This document shows positions 19,548 to 27,099 of a DNA stretch of 64,000 nt, one piece after another. Source of the stretch: Prosthecobacter algae (GTDB lineage Bacteria; Verrucomicrobiota; Verrucomicrobiia; Verrucomicrobiales; Verrucomicrobiaceae); assembly GCF_039542385.1 (NCBI RefSeq), contig NZ_BAABIA010000004.1, positions 434,001 to 498,000 of the forward strand, in the 5' to 3' direction. The position numbers were made by a program, and so were the translations under genes. The notes beneath the pieces were generated by a model. The model searched no databases. It saw only the letters and a program-made list of their open reading frames with translations, and had not been told where the DNA came from. Every line of letters begins with the position of its first letter. Within the stretch, counting starts at the first letter, position 1.

Positions 19548-19972
19548 GCCGGAGGGGGAATTGGGAGTGGGCACTTTGCGTTGGCGTTGTTTGCCGTGGC
19601 TGGGTGGGCGCTGGGAAGGGGACCCGAATGCGGGATTGGGGCCTAGGAAACCTGCCTCGGCTGCGCCGGGTTTGGGCCGGGATGCCGGATGATGGGGAAC
19701 CGCTGGCATGGGGTCTGGGCATGGGCCTGGAATACTGTCCGGCCATCCCCCCGCCCGTGCAAGTGCCTGGGACCCCCACTTGGGCTAAGTGGCGAAAAAG
19801 TTTGGGTTCGGAATTGTCTGGCTCTGTCACCCGCAGCCGGGCGGGCCCAGTCTCAGGCTATCGGAAATAGTTCATCATTTCGCCGACACCCTCGAACATC
19901 TCTCACGATAATGATAAACTAACTTATTCAGGTGAATATCGCGGTCCTCTCCAACTTCAGCGTTCGTGACAT

Positions 19973-20428
19973 ATGGCAGTCTATTATAGTTTTTACATCG
20001 AATGCTATCAGGAGCAGGATGCGGTGCGCATTCATGACAAGCTGCGGGCTTGGACGACGGAAGTTCATGGGAGGGAGATTTCGATGGCGCGTGTGTTGGT
20101 GGAACCGGAGGGCGAGCTGTGGTATGTCTATGCGAATCCTAAAGGGCCGGGATATTCGCCTTTTGGTTATGGCGAAGGATTGAACGAACCGGAGACGGTG
20201 GCTCTGCTGGAGGATCGTCTCTACGAGTTGATTGCCTCTGAGGTTGGAATTCGGAGGGCGCTCTGTGGCTATGAAGCGCAGGATGTCTTCAGGAGTGGTG
20301 GGGACAACCTGCTTGATTTGGAAGATCTGGATGTACACAACTTGGTCTTTGACCGGAACCTCAAACCTCAGCGGGAAGGGGTGATGGAGTTGGGGAGCCT
20401 GTATTACCGGACTCGACGTCGGTCTTAG
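19973..20428 (+). CDS. Hypothetical protein, no recognised family
   Basis: 151 residues from the ATG at 19973. A mixed alpha/beta protein with conserved-looking aromatic and acidic blocks: HDKLRAWTTEVHGREISMARV, LWYVYANPKGPGYSPFGYGEG and LDLEDLDVHNLVFDRNLKP. I do not recognise it. It stands alone inside the repeat-rich region between the aldehyde dehydrogenase and the decayed rhuM gene, so it may be a cargo gene. Upstream sequence shows an AT-rich tract (GATAATGATAAACT near 19910) that could hold a promoter. A frame this long without stops in a non-GC-biased stretch supports it being real. Confidence 0.55.
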   Translation: MAVYYSFYIECYQEQDAVRIHDKLRAWTTEVHGREISMARVLVEPEGELWYVYANPKGPGYSPFGYGEGLNEPETVALLEDRLYELIASEVGIRRALCGYEAQDVFRSGGDNLLDLEDLDVHNLVFDRNLKPQREGVMELGSLYYRTRRRS

Positions 20429-20502
20429 GATGGGGCTTTATTGGGGGGCTGTTACGGAGTGGTTCTGGAAATTTTAGATGGGGGTTGGGGCTTCGAGGTG
20501 CT

Positions 20503-20529
20503 GTCCGCACAAGGGACTGTGCGGGCTAC
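20503..20529 (-). repeat. Palindromic hairpin repeat, solitary copy
   Basis: On the minus strand this matches the three copies at 47643-47971, beginning GTAGCCCGCACAGTC and ending TGTGCGG. It can fold as CCGCACA / TGTGCGG. The bases just outside (GCTTGGCGA before it on that strand) also match the 47 kb copies, so it is the same repeat unit in inverse orientation. Confidence 0.65.
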
Positions 20530-20865
20530 TTTTCGCCAAGCCTCATCGGCGGATGCGCTGTGTTTAGAGAGTCTGTTTCGTGATCCACGAATACCAACCT
20601 GTTGAAATAAGGAGTCGAATCTGACGCGGGGTTTTGACGAGCTAAAGCTCTGGAGTACTTTGGTGGCACCCTTCGGGGTTCTGTTATTTTACCAGATGCG
20701 CCTTACTTTGGAGTGGGTCGAGTGATGGCGGCTGTCGGGAAGATGGTTGGGGTGCCTTGGTCTGGCGGGCGAGAGCGGTGTCGCCGAAGCCGTTGGCTCT
20801 GGCTTCTCTGCCACCGCACTCCGGGACGCTTTGCGAGAGGTGGAGGGGAGTGGTGTGACGGGAGG

Positions 20866-20916
20866 ATTCATCCATCACATGCAGGGAATTCATGGGGCTG
20901 GCGGGTACATCATGAC
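20866..20916. repeat. Short dispersed repeat (copy 1)
   Basis: A 28-bp stretch beginning ATTCATCCATC and ending CAGGGAATTCAT is repeated at 22512-22539 with one mismatch (A or G after the second CATC), and both are followed by a similar GGCTGG stretch. Both copies lie on the plus strand, in direct orientation, either side of the decayed rhuM gene. Confidence 0.6.
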
Positions 20917-20978
20917 CTTTATGGGCGCGGCGTTGAAGAGGCTGCCTATGCACTTTTGGCCTCGAAGCCGGGAGGAGC

Positions 20979-21102
20979 GTTAGGCGAGTAGGATACTCGC
21001 GCTTCGGCTGCGGGGCTTTGTGCGAGATGGGGAAAGTGGCTGGGGCAGCGGAGTCGGAGGGACATCACTCGGAGAGTGATGAATACTTTCCTGATTCATC
21101 GC
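20979..21102. repeat. Direct repeat flanking the decayed rhuM gene (copy A)
   Basis: About 124 bp align with 22399-22519 in the same orientation. Shared words include TTTGCGGGGCTTTGT (with one change), GCTGCGGAGTCGG, TCGGAGAGTRATGARTACTTT and CATTCATC-like ends. The two copies bracket the pseudogene at 21165-22174. Alignment was by eye. Confidence 0.6.
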
Positions 21103-21164
21103 TCCCCGCCTTTGGTCGGCGATGTTTCAGAGGGGCTTGCCGAGTTGTTTTTAACGAGTGCCGG

Positions 21165-22174
21165 TTAGTTTTTGGGGCGTCGTTTGATCTTGATTTCCAG
21201 TGCCTTGAGGTCGGCTTCGTCCTGTTCGTCAGCTTTGATGGCTTGCTGCTTTTTGCGGTGCTGGTCGAATTCGAGATAAAGCTCCGCTGTCCGCTGTTCC
21301 ATCTGCTCATGGCTGATGGAACCCGCATTGGCCAGCAATGGGAAGCCGTTGGAGGTGATGATCTGATCCACGTTGTCTTTCCAGAAGGTCATGCGGATCT
21401 CCTGTTTGTTTTTGGTCCGCAGTTCGGCGGTTTCCAGGAAGATGACCACCAGTCGGTTGAGGGTGTCTATCTCGTCCTCGGTCAGGTAGTTTTTGGCGAT
21501 TAGGATGTCCTGCTTGCGGACCTGAGACCCCTTCCAGTGCAGGAGGTCGAAATTGGGATCCTTGTGGTCGGACCGGGCGGTGATGAGTTCGGCTGCGGTC
21601 TTCTGGGTTACGGCGTAGAGCAGGAGATTTTGCACCGTGGCGAAGAAGACCTGTGTGGCCGCGTCCGTCTTGTCTTAGTCGCTGCTCAGGGCCAAAAGGT
21701 CCCGTACCTTCTGGTAAAAGCGCTTCTCCGAGGCGCGGATGTCCCGGATGCGCTCCAGCATCTCGTCGAAATAATCCGGGTGGCCGTCCGGGTTCTTCAT
21801 TCGCTCATCGTCCATCACGAAGCCCTTGAGGAGGTACTCCTTCAGGACGGTGCTGGCCCAACGGCGGAACTGCACGCCACGGGGTGAGCGCACCCGGTAG
21901 CCCACGGCAAGGATGGCGTCGAGGTTGTAGAGCGTGACCGGGCGCTGCACCTCGCGGACGCCTTCCGATTGAACTACCGAGGATTCCTCGGTAGTTGCCT
22001 GCCGGTCGAGTTCGCCGTCTCATACAGGTTCTTCAGGTGCAGGCCGACATTGTCCGTGCTAACGTCAAAAAGCTTCCCGATTTCCCGTTGAGTAAGCCAC
22101 ACCGTTTGATCTTTGGTCCGGAGCTGGATGCGGCTTTTGCCGTCTTCGGTGGTGTAAAGGATCAGATCGGTCAT
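21165..22174 (-). pseudogene. rhuM: Decayed RhuM-family (virulence/Fic-associated) gene
   Basis: Three minus-strand pieces make one RhuM protein: 22174-21974 (MTDLILYTTEDGKSRIQL, LTQREIGKLFDVSTDNVG), 21950-21675 (VTLYNLDAILAVGYRVRS) and 21635-21165. RhuM proteins have an N-terminal winged-helix-like region; their role is unclear. Two lesions are visible. A one-base deletion near 22018 breaks the frame: after YET/YE the shifted frame reads GELDRQATTEESSVVQSEG, the expected family sequence. A TAA at 21672-21674 then stands where the family has Tyr (SSD-Y-DKTD). Both lesions together mean no intact protein. Flanking direct repeats suggest it arrived with an element. Confidence 0.8.
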
Positions 22175-22398
22175 GGCATGGGCAGGGCGATTCCGTGCGG
22201 GATCATCTTGGTGACGTCAGGAAATGAATCCAACTGGATTTTATAGGACGGAGAAGGATATTTTTGGAAGAGAGGTCTGCTTCGTTTCCTATCAAAGCGG
22301 CTGCCTGGGGAATGGGCAGGCGAGATGCGGCGGATTCCGGCTAGATTGAAGGACGGAGGAGCGAGAAGGGCGGAATGGACTACGGTCCGCTGGGAGAG

Positions 22399-22519
22399 CT
22401 AGGCGATTAGGGTGCTCGGGCTCCGTTTGCGGGGCTTTGTATTGGATGAGGGAAGGGTGAGGGCTGCGGAGTCGGGTGGGCATGCCTCGGAGAGTAATGA
22501 GTACTTTTCCCATTCATCC
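22399..22519. repeat. Direct repeat flanking the decayed rhuM gene (copy B)
   Basis: Second copy of the element at 20979-21102, same orientation. It runs directly into the shorter repeat at 22512. The 22175-22398 stretch before it shows no gene. Confidence 0.6.
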
Positions 22520-22560
22520 ATCGCATGCAGGGAATTCATAGCCCGGGCTGGCACATGACA
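22512..22560. repeat. Short dispersed repeat (copy 2)
   Basis: Second copy of the 28-bp element at 20866, ending in CAGGGAATTCATAGCC. It ends 38 bp before the pgi start codon, so the repeat block abuts pgi directly. Confidence 0.6.
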
Positions 22561-22598
22561 GTTGCGCGCTGGCGGGGGAGATGCTCCTTAGGTCACGC

Positions 22599-24176
22599 AT
22601 GAGCACCACAAGCAGTCACTGGGATCGTTTTCAAAAATTCTTCGTCCGTTACCCGCAGATCGGTTTTTCGATTGATATCAGCCGCATGGCTTTTGAGGAG
22701 GGGTTGTTTGATTCGCAGGCGGCTTCCATTGAGAAGGCGTATGCGGACATGAAGGCGCTGGAGGGCGGTGCGATCGCGAATCCGGATGAGGGGCGCATGG
22801 TGGGGCACTACTGGCTGCGCAATTCGGACCTGGCACCGACGGCGGAGCTGAAGGCGGAGATTGACGCGACCCTAGAAGCGACGCTGCAGTTCGCGGCGGA
22901 TGTGCATGCGGGCAAGATTTTGGCGGCGAACGGGAAGAAGTTTACCCGGGCGCTGATCGTGGGCATCGGCGGTTCGGCCCTGGGACCGCAGCTTGTGGCG
23001 CAGGCGATCACCCCAGCGACGCCGCCGATGGCGATTGATTTTTTTGACAACACGGACCCGGACGGGATGGACCGGATCGCGGCGCAGATCGGCGCGGAGA
23101 TCGCGACGACGCTGACGCTGGTGATTTCGAAATCCGGTGGCACGAAGGAGACGCGTAACGGGATGCTGGAGGCGCAGGCGGCGTACCAGGCGCAGGGGGT
23201 GGACTTCACCAAGCATGTGGTGGCGGTGACGGGCGTGGGCAGTGAACTGGACAAGTATGCGATCGCGCAGGGTTGGCTGGCCCGTTTCCCGATGTGGGAC
23301 TGGGTGGGCGGGCGGACGAGCGTGATGAGTGCGGTGGGCACCATCGCAGCGGCGCTGCAGGGGGTGGATGTGCGCCAGTTCCTGGCGGGGGCGGCGGCGA
23401 TGGATGCGGAGACGCGCAATCGCCCGACCCGTGAGAACGCGGCGATGCTGCTGGCCCTGATGTGGTACAGCGCGGGCAAGGGCAAGGGCGCGAAGGACAT
23501 GGTGGTGCTGCCTTACAAGGACCGGCTGGTGCTTTTCAGCAAATACCTGCAGCAGCTCCTGATGGAGTCTCTGGGCAAGGAGCATGACCTGGATGGCAAG
23601 GTGGTGAACCAGGGGATCGCGGTCTATGGCAACAAGGGATCGACCGACCAGCATGCGTATGTGCAGCAGCTCCGCGATGGGGTGAACAATTTCTTTGCGG
23701 TCTTCATCCAGGTCTCTAAGTCGCGGGATACGGCCGGATTTGAAGTGGAGCCGGGCTACACGAGCGGGGACTACTTGCAGGGTTTCCTGCGCGGTACGCG
23801 GACGGCGCTGGCTGAGAAAGGGCGTGAGTCCATCACGCTGACCATCAGCGAGGTGAATGCCTTTAGCCTGGGGATGCTGGTGGGCCTGTTCGAGCGGGCG
23901 GTCGGTTTCTATGCGACGCTGATCAACGTGAATGCCTACCACCAGCCGGGTGTGGAGGCGGGCAAGAAGGCGGCGACGGATTTCCTGAAGCAGATGGGCC
24001 AAGTGCTGGCGGCGCTGCCTGCGGCAGGCGCAGGGGCGACGGCGGATGAGATCGCGGGGCCGCTGGGCATCGATGCGGAGGATGCGTGGCACATGGCGAG
24101 CCATCTGGCTGCGAATGGCAAGGCGAAGCTGGCGGAGGGCGGGAGCCCTGCGGAGGACCGATTCCTGGCGGTGTAA
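22599..24176 (+). CDS. pgi: Glucose-6-phosphate isomerase
   Basis: 525 residues from ATG 22599 ([11 protein letters not shown]; an upstream ATG at 22581 adds six residues). It interconverts glucose 6-phosphate and fructose 6-phosphate in the cytosol. Recognisable blocks are [14 protein letters not shown] (phosphate-binding), [22 protein letters not shown], the [15 protein letters not shown] region with a catalytic-type Glu, and [16 protein letters not shown]. Codon use is unlike most plus-strand neighbours: GCG, GTG and CTG dominate, where the neighbouring plus-strand genes favour GCC and GTC. The repeat block ends just upstream. Length is within the family range. Confidence 0.95.
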   Translation: MSTTSSHWDRFQKFFVRYPQIGFSIDISRMAFEEGLFDSQAASIEKAYADMKALEGGAIANPDEGRMVGHYWLRNSDLAPTAELKAEIDATLEATLQFAADVHAGKILAANGKKFTRALIVGIGGSALGPQLVAQAITPATPPMAIDFFDNTDPDGMDRIAAQIGAEIATTLTLVISKSGGTKETRNGMLEAQAAYQAQGVDFTKHVVAVTGVGSELDKYAIAQGWLARFPMWDWVGGRTSVMSAVGTIAAALQGVDVRQFLAGAAAMDAETRNRPTRENAAMLLALMWYSAGKGKGAKDMVVLPYKDRLVLFSKYLQQLLMESLGKEHDLDGKVVNQGIAVYGNKGSTDQHAYVQQLRDGVNNFFAVFIQVSKSRDTAGFEVEPGYTSGDYLQGFLRGTRTALAEKGRESITLTISEVNAFSLGMLVGLFERAVGFYATLINVNAYHQPGVEAGKKAATDFLKQMGQVLAALPAAGAGATADEIAGPLGIDAEDAWHMASHLAANGKAKLAEGGSPAEDRFLAV

Positions 24177-24246
24177 AGATATCCTTTATTGCCTTTTTTC
24201 GGCAGTGGCGGTAACGGAGGGGAGTCCAAAAAACTCCCCCCCGTCC

Positions 24247-24606
24247 ATGGACGAGCGCTTTCCTCTCATTTACCAAATCATCTGCATCGTCCTGACGGCG
24301 CTGTTTGTGTGGTCATTTGTGGTTTCGCGGGAGCCGCGGCAGTGGCGGCGGCTGTATCAGTCGAAGTTTTGCCGGGCGGAGGATTTTTCGGTGAACCGGA
24401 ACAAGGTGATCGATGAGAACCTGAAGAAGTACGGGATTCTGATTTCGATGTTTTTCCTGGTGGCGGATGTGGGTTTTTTCCTCTGGGGGGCCTCTTACCA
24501 TGACCGCCAGAAGAGCGAGAAAACGACGGTGGAGGAGCGCCTACAGATGAGCGAGGTGGAGAGGATCCAGGGCAAGTCGCAGACGCTGATCCGCACGGGG
24601 AACTGA
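24247..24606 (+). CDS. Small two-helix membrane protein, unknown function
   Basis: 119 residues from the ATG at 24247; no better start exists because upstream codons in this frame belong to the pgi shadow. Two membrane helices are visible at about 8-27 (IYQIICIVLTALFVWSFVV) and 62-82 (YGILISMFFLVADVGFFLW), separated by a basic cytoplasmic-type loop with REPRQWRRLYQSK. The tail is charged and polar. It follows pgi by 70 bp and precedes the convergent DUF58 gene. I recognise no family. Confidence 0.65.
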   Translation: MDERFPLIYQIICIVLTALFVWSFVVSREPRQWRRLYQSKFCRAEDFSVNRNKVIDENLKKYGILISMFFLVADVGFFLWGASYHDRQKSEKTTVEERLQMSEVERIQGKSQTLIRTGN

Positions 24607-24645
24607 GGTTGAGGACTTCCAGGCAATCCGGGTGAGGGAGGCGCT

Positions 24646-25950
24646 TCAGATTCGGCCTGCGGCCTTGAGATCGAGGTAACGATTGGCCAGCGCGATGGGG
24701 AGATTTTGCGCGGTCTCATCCACGGTGACGATGCGGTTTGCCCGCAGGGAATCGAGGAGGTGGGCGCGTTGCTGCTGGTAGTGGCACTGGGCGCCGTAGG
24801 AGAGGGCCTCCTGGAGGCTGGCGATGGGCTGGTGCAGGCGGGCCTCCATTTCGGCCTCGCGGAGGGTGGCGACGAGGACGAGGTGGCGCTTTTGCAGGAG
24901 GGCGACGGCTTTGGTGAGGTGGGTGGTGTCCTCGGTGCGGAGATTGGTGAGGAGGAGGATGAGGGCGCGGCGTTTTTGCAGGGCCATGACGCGCTCGGCA
25001 GCCTCGATGAAGTCGCTGGGCTCCGTGGTGGTCTCGTAATCGTAGAGATGATTCAGCAGGGTGGGCATGGCGGGTGCGCCCTTGACGGGCTTGAGCCAGC
25101 GCTGGCTGCCGCCGAAGCCGGTGACGCCGACTTCATCCCCCTGACGGAGGGCGATGTAGGCGATGAGGAGCATGGCATTGAGGCAGTGATCGAACTGGGT
25201 GAGCTCGCCATCCATGGCGCGCATGCGGCGGCCGCAGTCGGGGACGAGGATGATGCTCTGGTTGCGCTGTTCCTCATACTCGCGGCTGACGAGGACCTGG
25301 CGGCGGGAGGTGGCCTTCCAGTCCACGCGGGAGAGGACATCGCCGTCCTGGTATTCGCGGAGCTGGTGGAAATCCAGCGTGGCGCCGCTGCGGCGGCGTT
25401 TGACGATGCCCATCTGCTCTTCGCGGTTGGCGGTGGCGAGGAGGGCAAAGCGGACGACGGGCTCGTAGTTCGGGTAGCAGCGGGTCTCGCTAGCGGGGCC
25501 GGTGCGGTAGAGCCTGCGCCAGAGGCCTAACCGGGAGTGTATTAAAAGGTGGGCGGGGCTGAAGGTGTGGAGTCCGCGCCTGGTGAAGTGGGCATCGTAA
25601 ACGAGGTCCACATGCTCCAGGGCAGGCAGGGTGCCCTGCCAGGGGAGGCCTTCGGCGAGGGCCTGGGGAGGCAGGCCGTCATGCACCTGGACGGTGAGGG
25701 GGCGGCCCAGGGAATGGCGCAGGGTGAGGGTGATGGGGGACTTGACACCGAGGGCGAAGCGGCCTGGCAGGCTGCGCTGCACAGACAGGCGCTGTTTGCG
25801 CGGCAGGCTGAGGAGATCTGCCAGGGCGATAATGATAAACAGGATGCCCGCGCCGACCCAGACGGGCTGCATCACCGGCCAGATGGAGGCGGCGAGACCG
25901 AGCACGGTCCATGCAGCCACGAGGCGGAGGGTGAGGAGGGAGGGGCGCAT
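24646..25950 (-). CDS. DUF58 domain protein
   Basis: 434 residues. Two membrane helices near the N-terminus (TLRLVAAWTVLGLAASIW and WVGAGILFIIIALADLL) precede a large soluble part. The DUF58 signature is clear: REYQDGDVLSRVDWKATSRR then SREYEEQRNQ. The middle section holds a VWA-like fold (IILVPDCGRRMRAMDGE, DEVGVTGFGG). DUF58 proteins usually pair with a MoxR ATPase, as here 37 bp upstream on the same strand. A role in cofactor or complex assembly is known for some MoxR systems, but the target here is unknown. Confidence 0.9.
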   Translation of the reverse strand: MRPSLLTLRLVAAWTVLGLAASIWPVMQPVWVGAGILFIIIALADLLSLPRKQRLSVQRSLPGRFALGVKSPITLTLRHSLGRPLTVQVHDGLPPQALAEGLPWQGTLPALEHVDLVYDAHFTRRGLHTFSPAHLLIHSRLGLWRRLYRTGPASETRCYPNYEPVVRFALLATANREEQMGIVKRRRSGATLDFHQLREYQDGDVLSRVDWKATSRRQVLVSREYEEQRNQSIILVPDCGRRMRAMDGELTQFDHCLNAMLLIAYIALRQGDEVGVTGFGGSQRWLKPVKGAPAMPTLLNHLYDYETTTEPSDFIEAAERVMALQKRRALILLLTNLRTEDTTHLTKAVALLQKRHLVLVATLREAEMEARLHQPIASLQEALSYGAQCHYQQQRAHLLDSLRANRIVTVDETAQNLPIALANRYLDLKAAGRI

Positions 25951-25987
25951 GAGGAAGGTGGTTTCCCAGCCTGCTGCGGAGGGGCAC

Positions 25988-27043
25988 TCACGCGCGGGGG
26001 GCTTCCACGCTGCGGATCACGGCATCGAGGACCTGATCAACGGTCTGGCCGGAGATGGCGACTTCGGGTGTCAGGGCGACGCGATGGCGTAGGACGGGGA
26101 GGGCGGCGCGTTTGACATCGCCCGGGGTGATGTAGCGGCGGCCTTCCATCAGGGCGTATGCTTTGGCCACACGCACAAGGCTGATGGCCCCACGGGTGCC
26201 GGCACCGAGGGCGATGGCCCCGTGGCTGCGGGTGGCGCGGGTGAGATTCACCGCGTAGGTGACGACGGCCTCGACGGCCTCGACGGCGGCGGTTTCTGCC
26301 TGGGCGTGGAGGATGTCCTCAATGGTGCAGACGGGCTGGACTTGCTCTGCGGACAGGCCACGGCCAGCGGCGGCTGAGGATACGGATTTGACGATGGTGG
26401 CCTCCTGCTGGGCACTGGGGTAGTCGATGAGCACCTTGACGAGAAAGCGGTCAAGCTGGGCCTCGGGCAGGGGGTAGGTGCCTTCCTGCTCGATGGGGTT
26501 TTGCGTGGCGAAAGTCATGAATGGCGGGGTGAGCGCGTGAGTTTCGCCATCGATGGTCACCTGGGCCTCCTGCATGACTTCGAGGAGGGCGGACTGCGTC
26601 TTTGCGGGGGCGCGGTTGATTTCATCGGCCAGGAGCAACTGGGTGAAGACGGGCCCGAAACGCACGCGGAAGCTCTGGCTGCCGAGATCATAAAGGGTGT
26701 GCCCGGTGACGTCCGAGGGCATCATGTCCGGGGTGAACTGGATGCGGCGGAAGGTGGCCCCAAAGGTGCGTGAGAGGGCGAGGACGAGGTGGGTTTTGCC
26801 CAGGCCGGGTTTGCCCTCCAGCAGCACGTGGCCACCGGCCAAAAGCGCCGCCAGAACCTGATGAATGACCTCCGTCTGGCCGACAAAGACCTGCTCCACC
26901 GCGAGGCGGATCTGCTTCAGGAGTTCCGGTGTGCGCGAGGCTTCGGGCATCGCGGGCGGGAACTCAGGAGGCAATGCGGGTGATTCGGAAACGGGGAACT
27001 GAGGTGGCGGTGCGTAGGCAGAGTCCGGGGCAAAGTCATTCAT
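25988..27043 (-). CDS. MoxR-family AAA+ ATPase
   Basis: 351 residues. Walker A GKPGLGKT at 77-84, Walker B LLLADEINRAPAKTQSALLE, and the later sensor region FATQNPIEQEGTYPLPEAQL are all intact and typical of MoxR/RavA relatives. A proline-rich N-terminal 30 residues precede the ATPase; ATG 27043 is used, although an internal Met at 32 could also be the start. MoxR proteins act as chaperones for insertion of metals or assembly of complexes. It is the upstream partner of the DUF58 protein and probably co-expressed with it. No VWA-domain third component is seen nearby. Confidence 0.92.
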   Translation of the reverse strand: MNDFAPDSAYAPPPQFPVSESPALPPEFPPAMPEASRTPELLKQIRLAVEQVFVGQTEVIHQVLAALLAGGHVLLEGKPGLGKTHLVLALSRTFGATFRRIQFTPDMMPSDVTGHTLYDLGSQSFRVRFGPVFTQLLLADEINRAPAKTQSALLEVMQEAQVTIDGETHALTPPFMTFATQNPIEQEGTYPLPEAQLDRFLVKVLIDYPSAQQEATIVKSVSSAAAGRGLSAEQVQPVCTIEDILHAQAETAAVEAVEAVVTYAVNLTRATRSHGAIALGAGTRGAISLVRVAKAYALMEGRRYITPGDVKRAALPVLRHRVALTPEVAISGQTVDQVLDAVIRSVEAPRA

Positions 27044-27099
27044 GGCGTGTGCGGCGCAGGATCAGGGGCGGAAAGAAGGAGACCTAGGGGAACTAGGCA

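Larger units (their letters stand above)
20429..21164. other. Gene-poor repeat-bearing region
   Basis: I see no convincing gene here. It holds the hairpin repeat (20503-20529), the element at 20866-20916 and the direct repeat at 20979-21102. Between 20766 and 20843 is a stretch of the form GCGGTGTCGCCGAAGCC and a following CACCGCACTCCGGGACGC that resembles a dispersed non-coding repeat rather than a protein. Confidence 0.5.

Noticed and set aside
20713-20991. Small plus-strand frame of 92 codons, and matching minus-strand frame
   Set aside because: The sequence resembles a dispersed non-coding repeat (GCGGTGTCGCCGAAGCC-type words) rather than a conserved protein.
20979-22405. GTTAGGC and GCTAGGC near the repeats looking like integron attC cores
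   Set aside because: No complementary core, palindromic site or integrase could be found at the right spacing.
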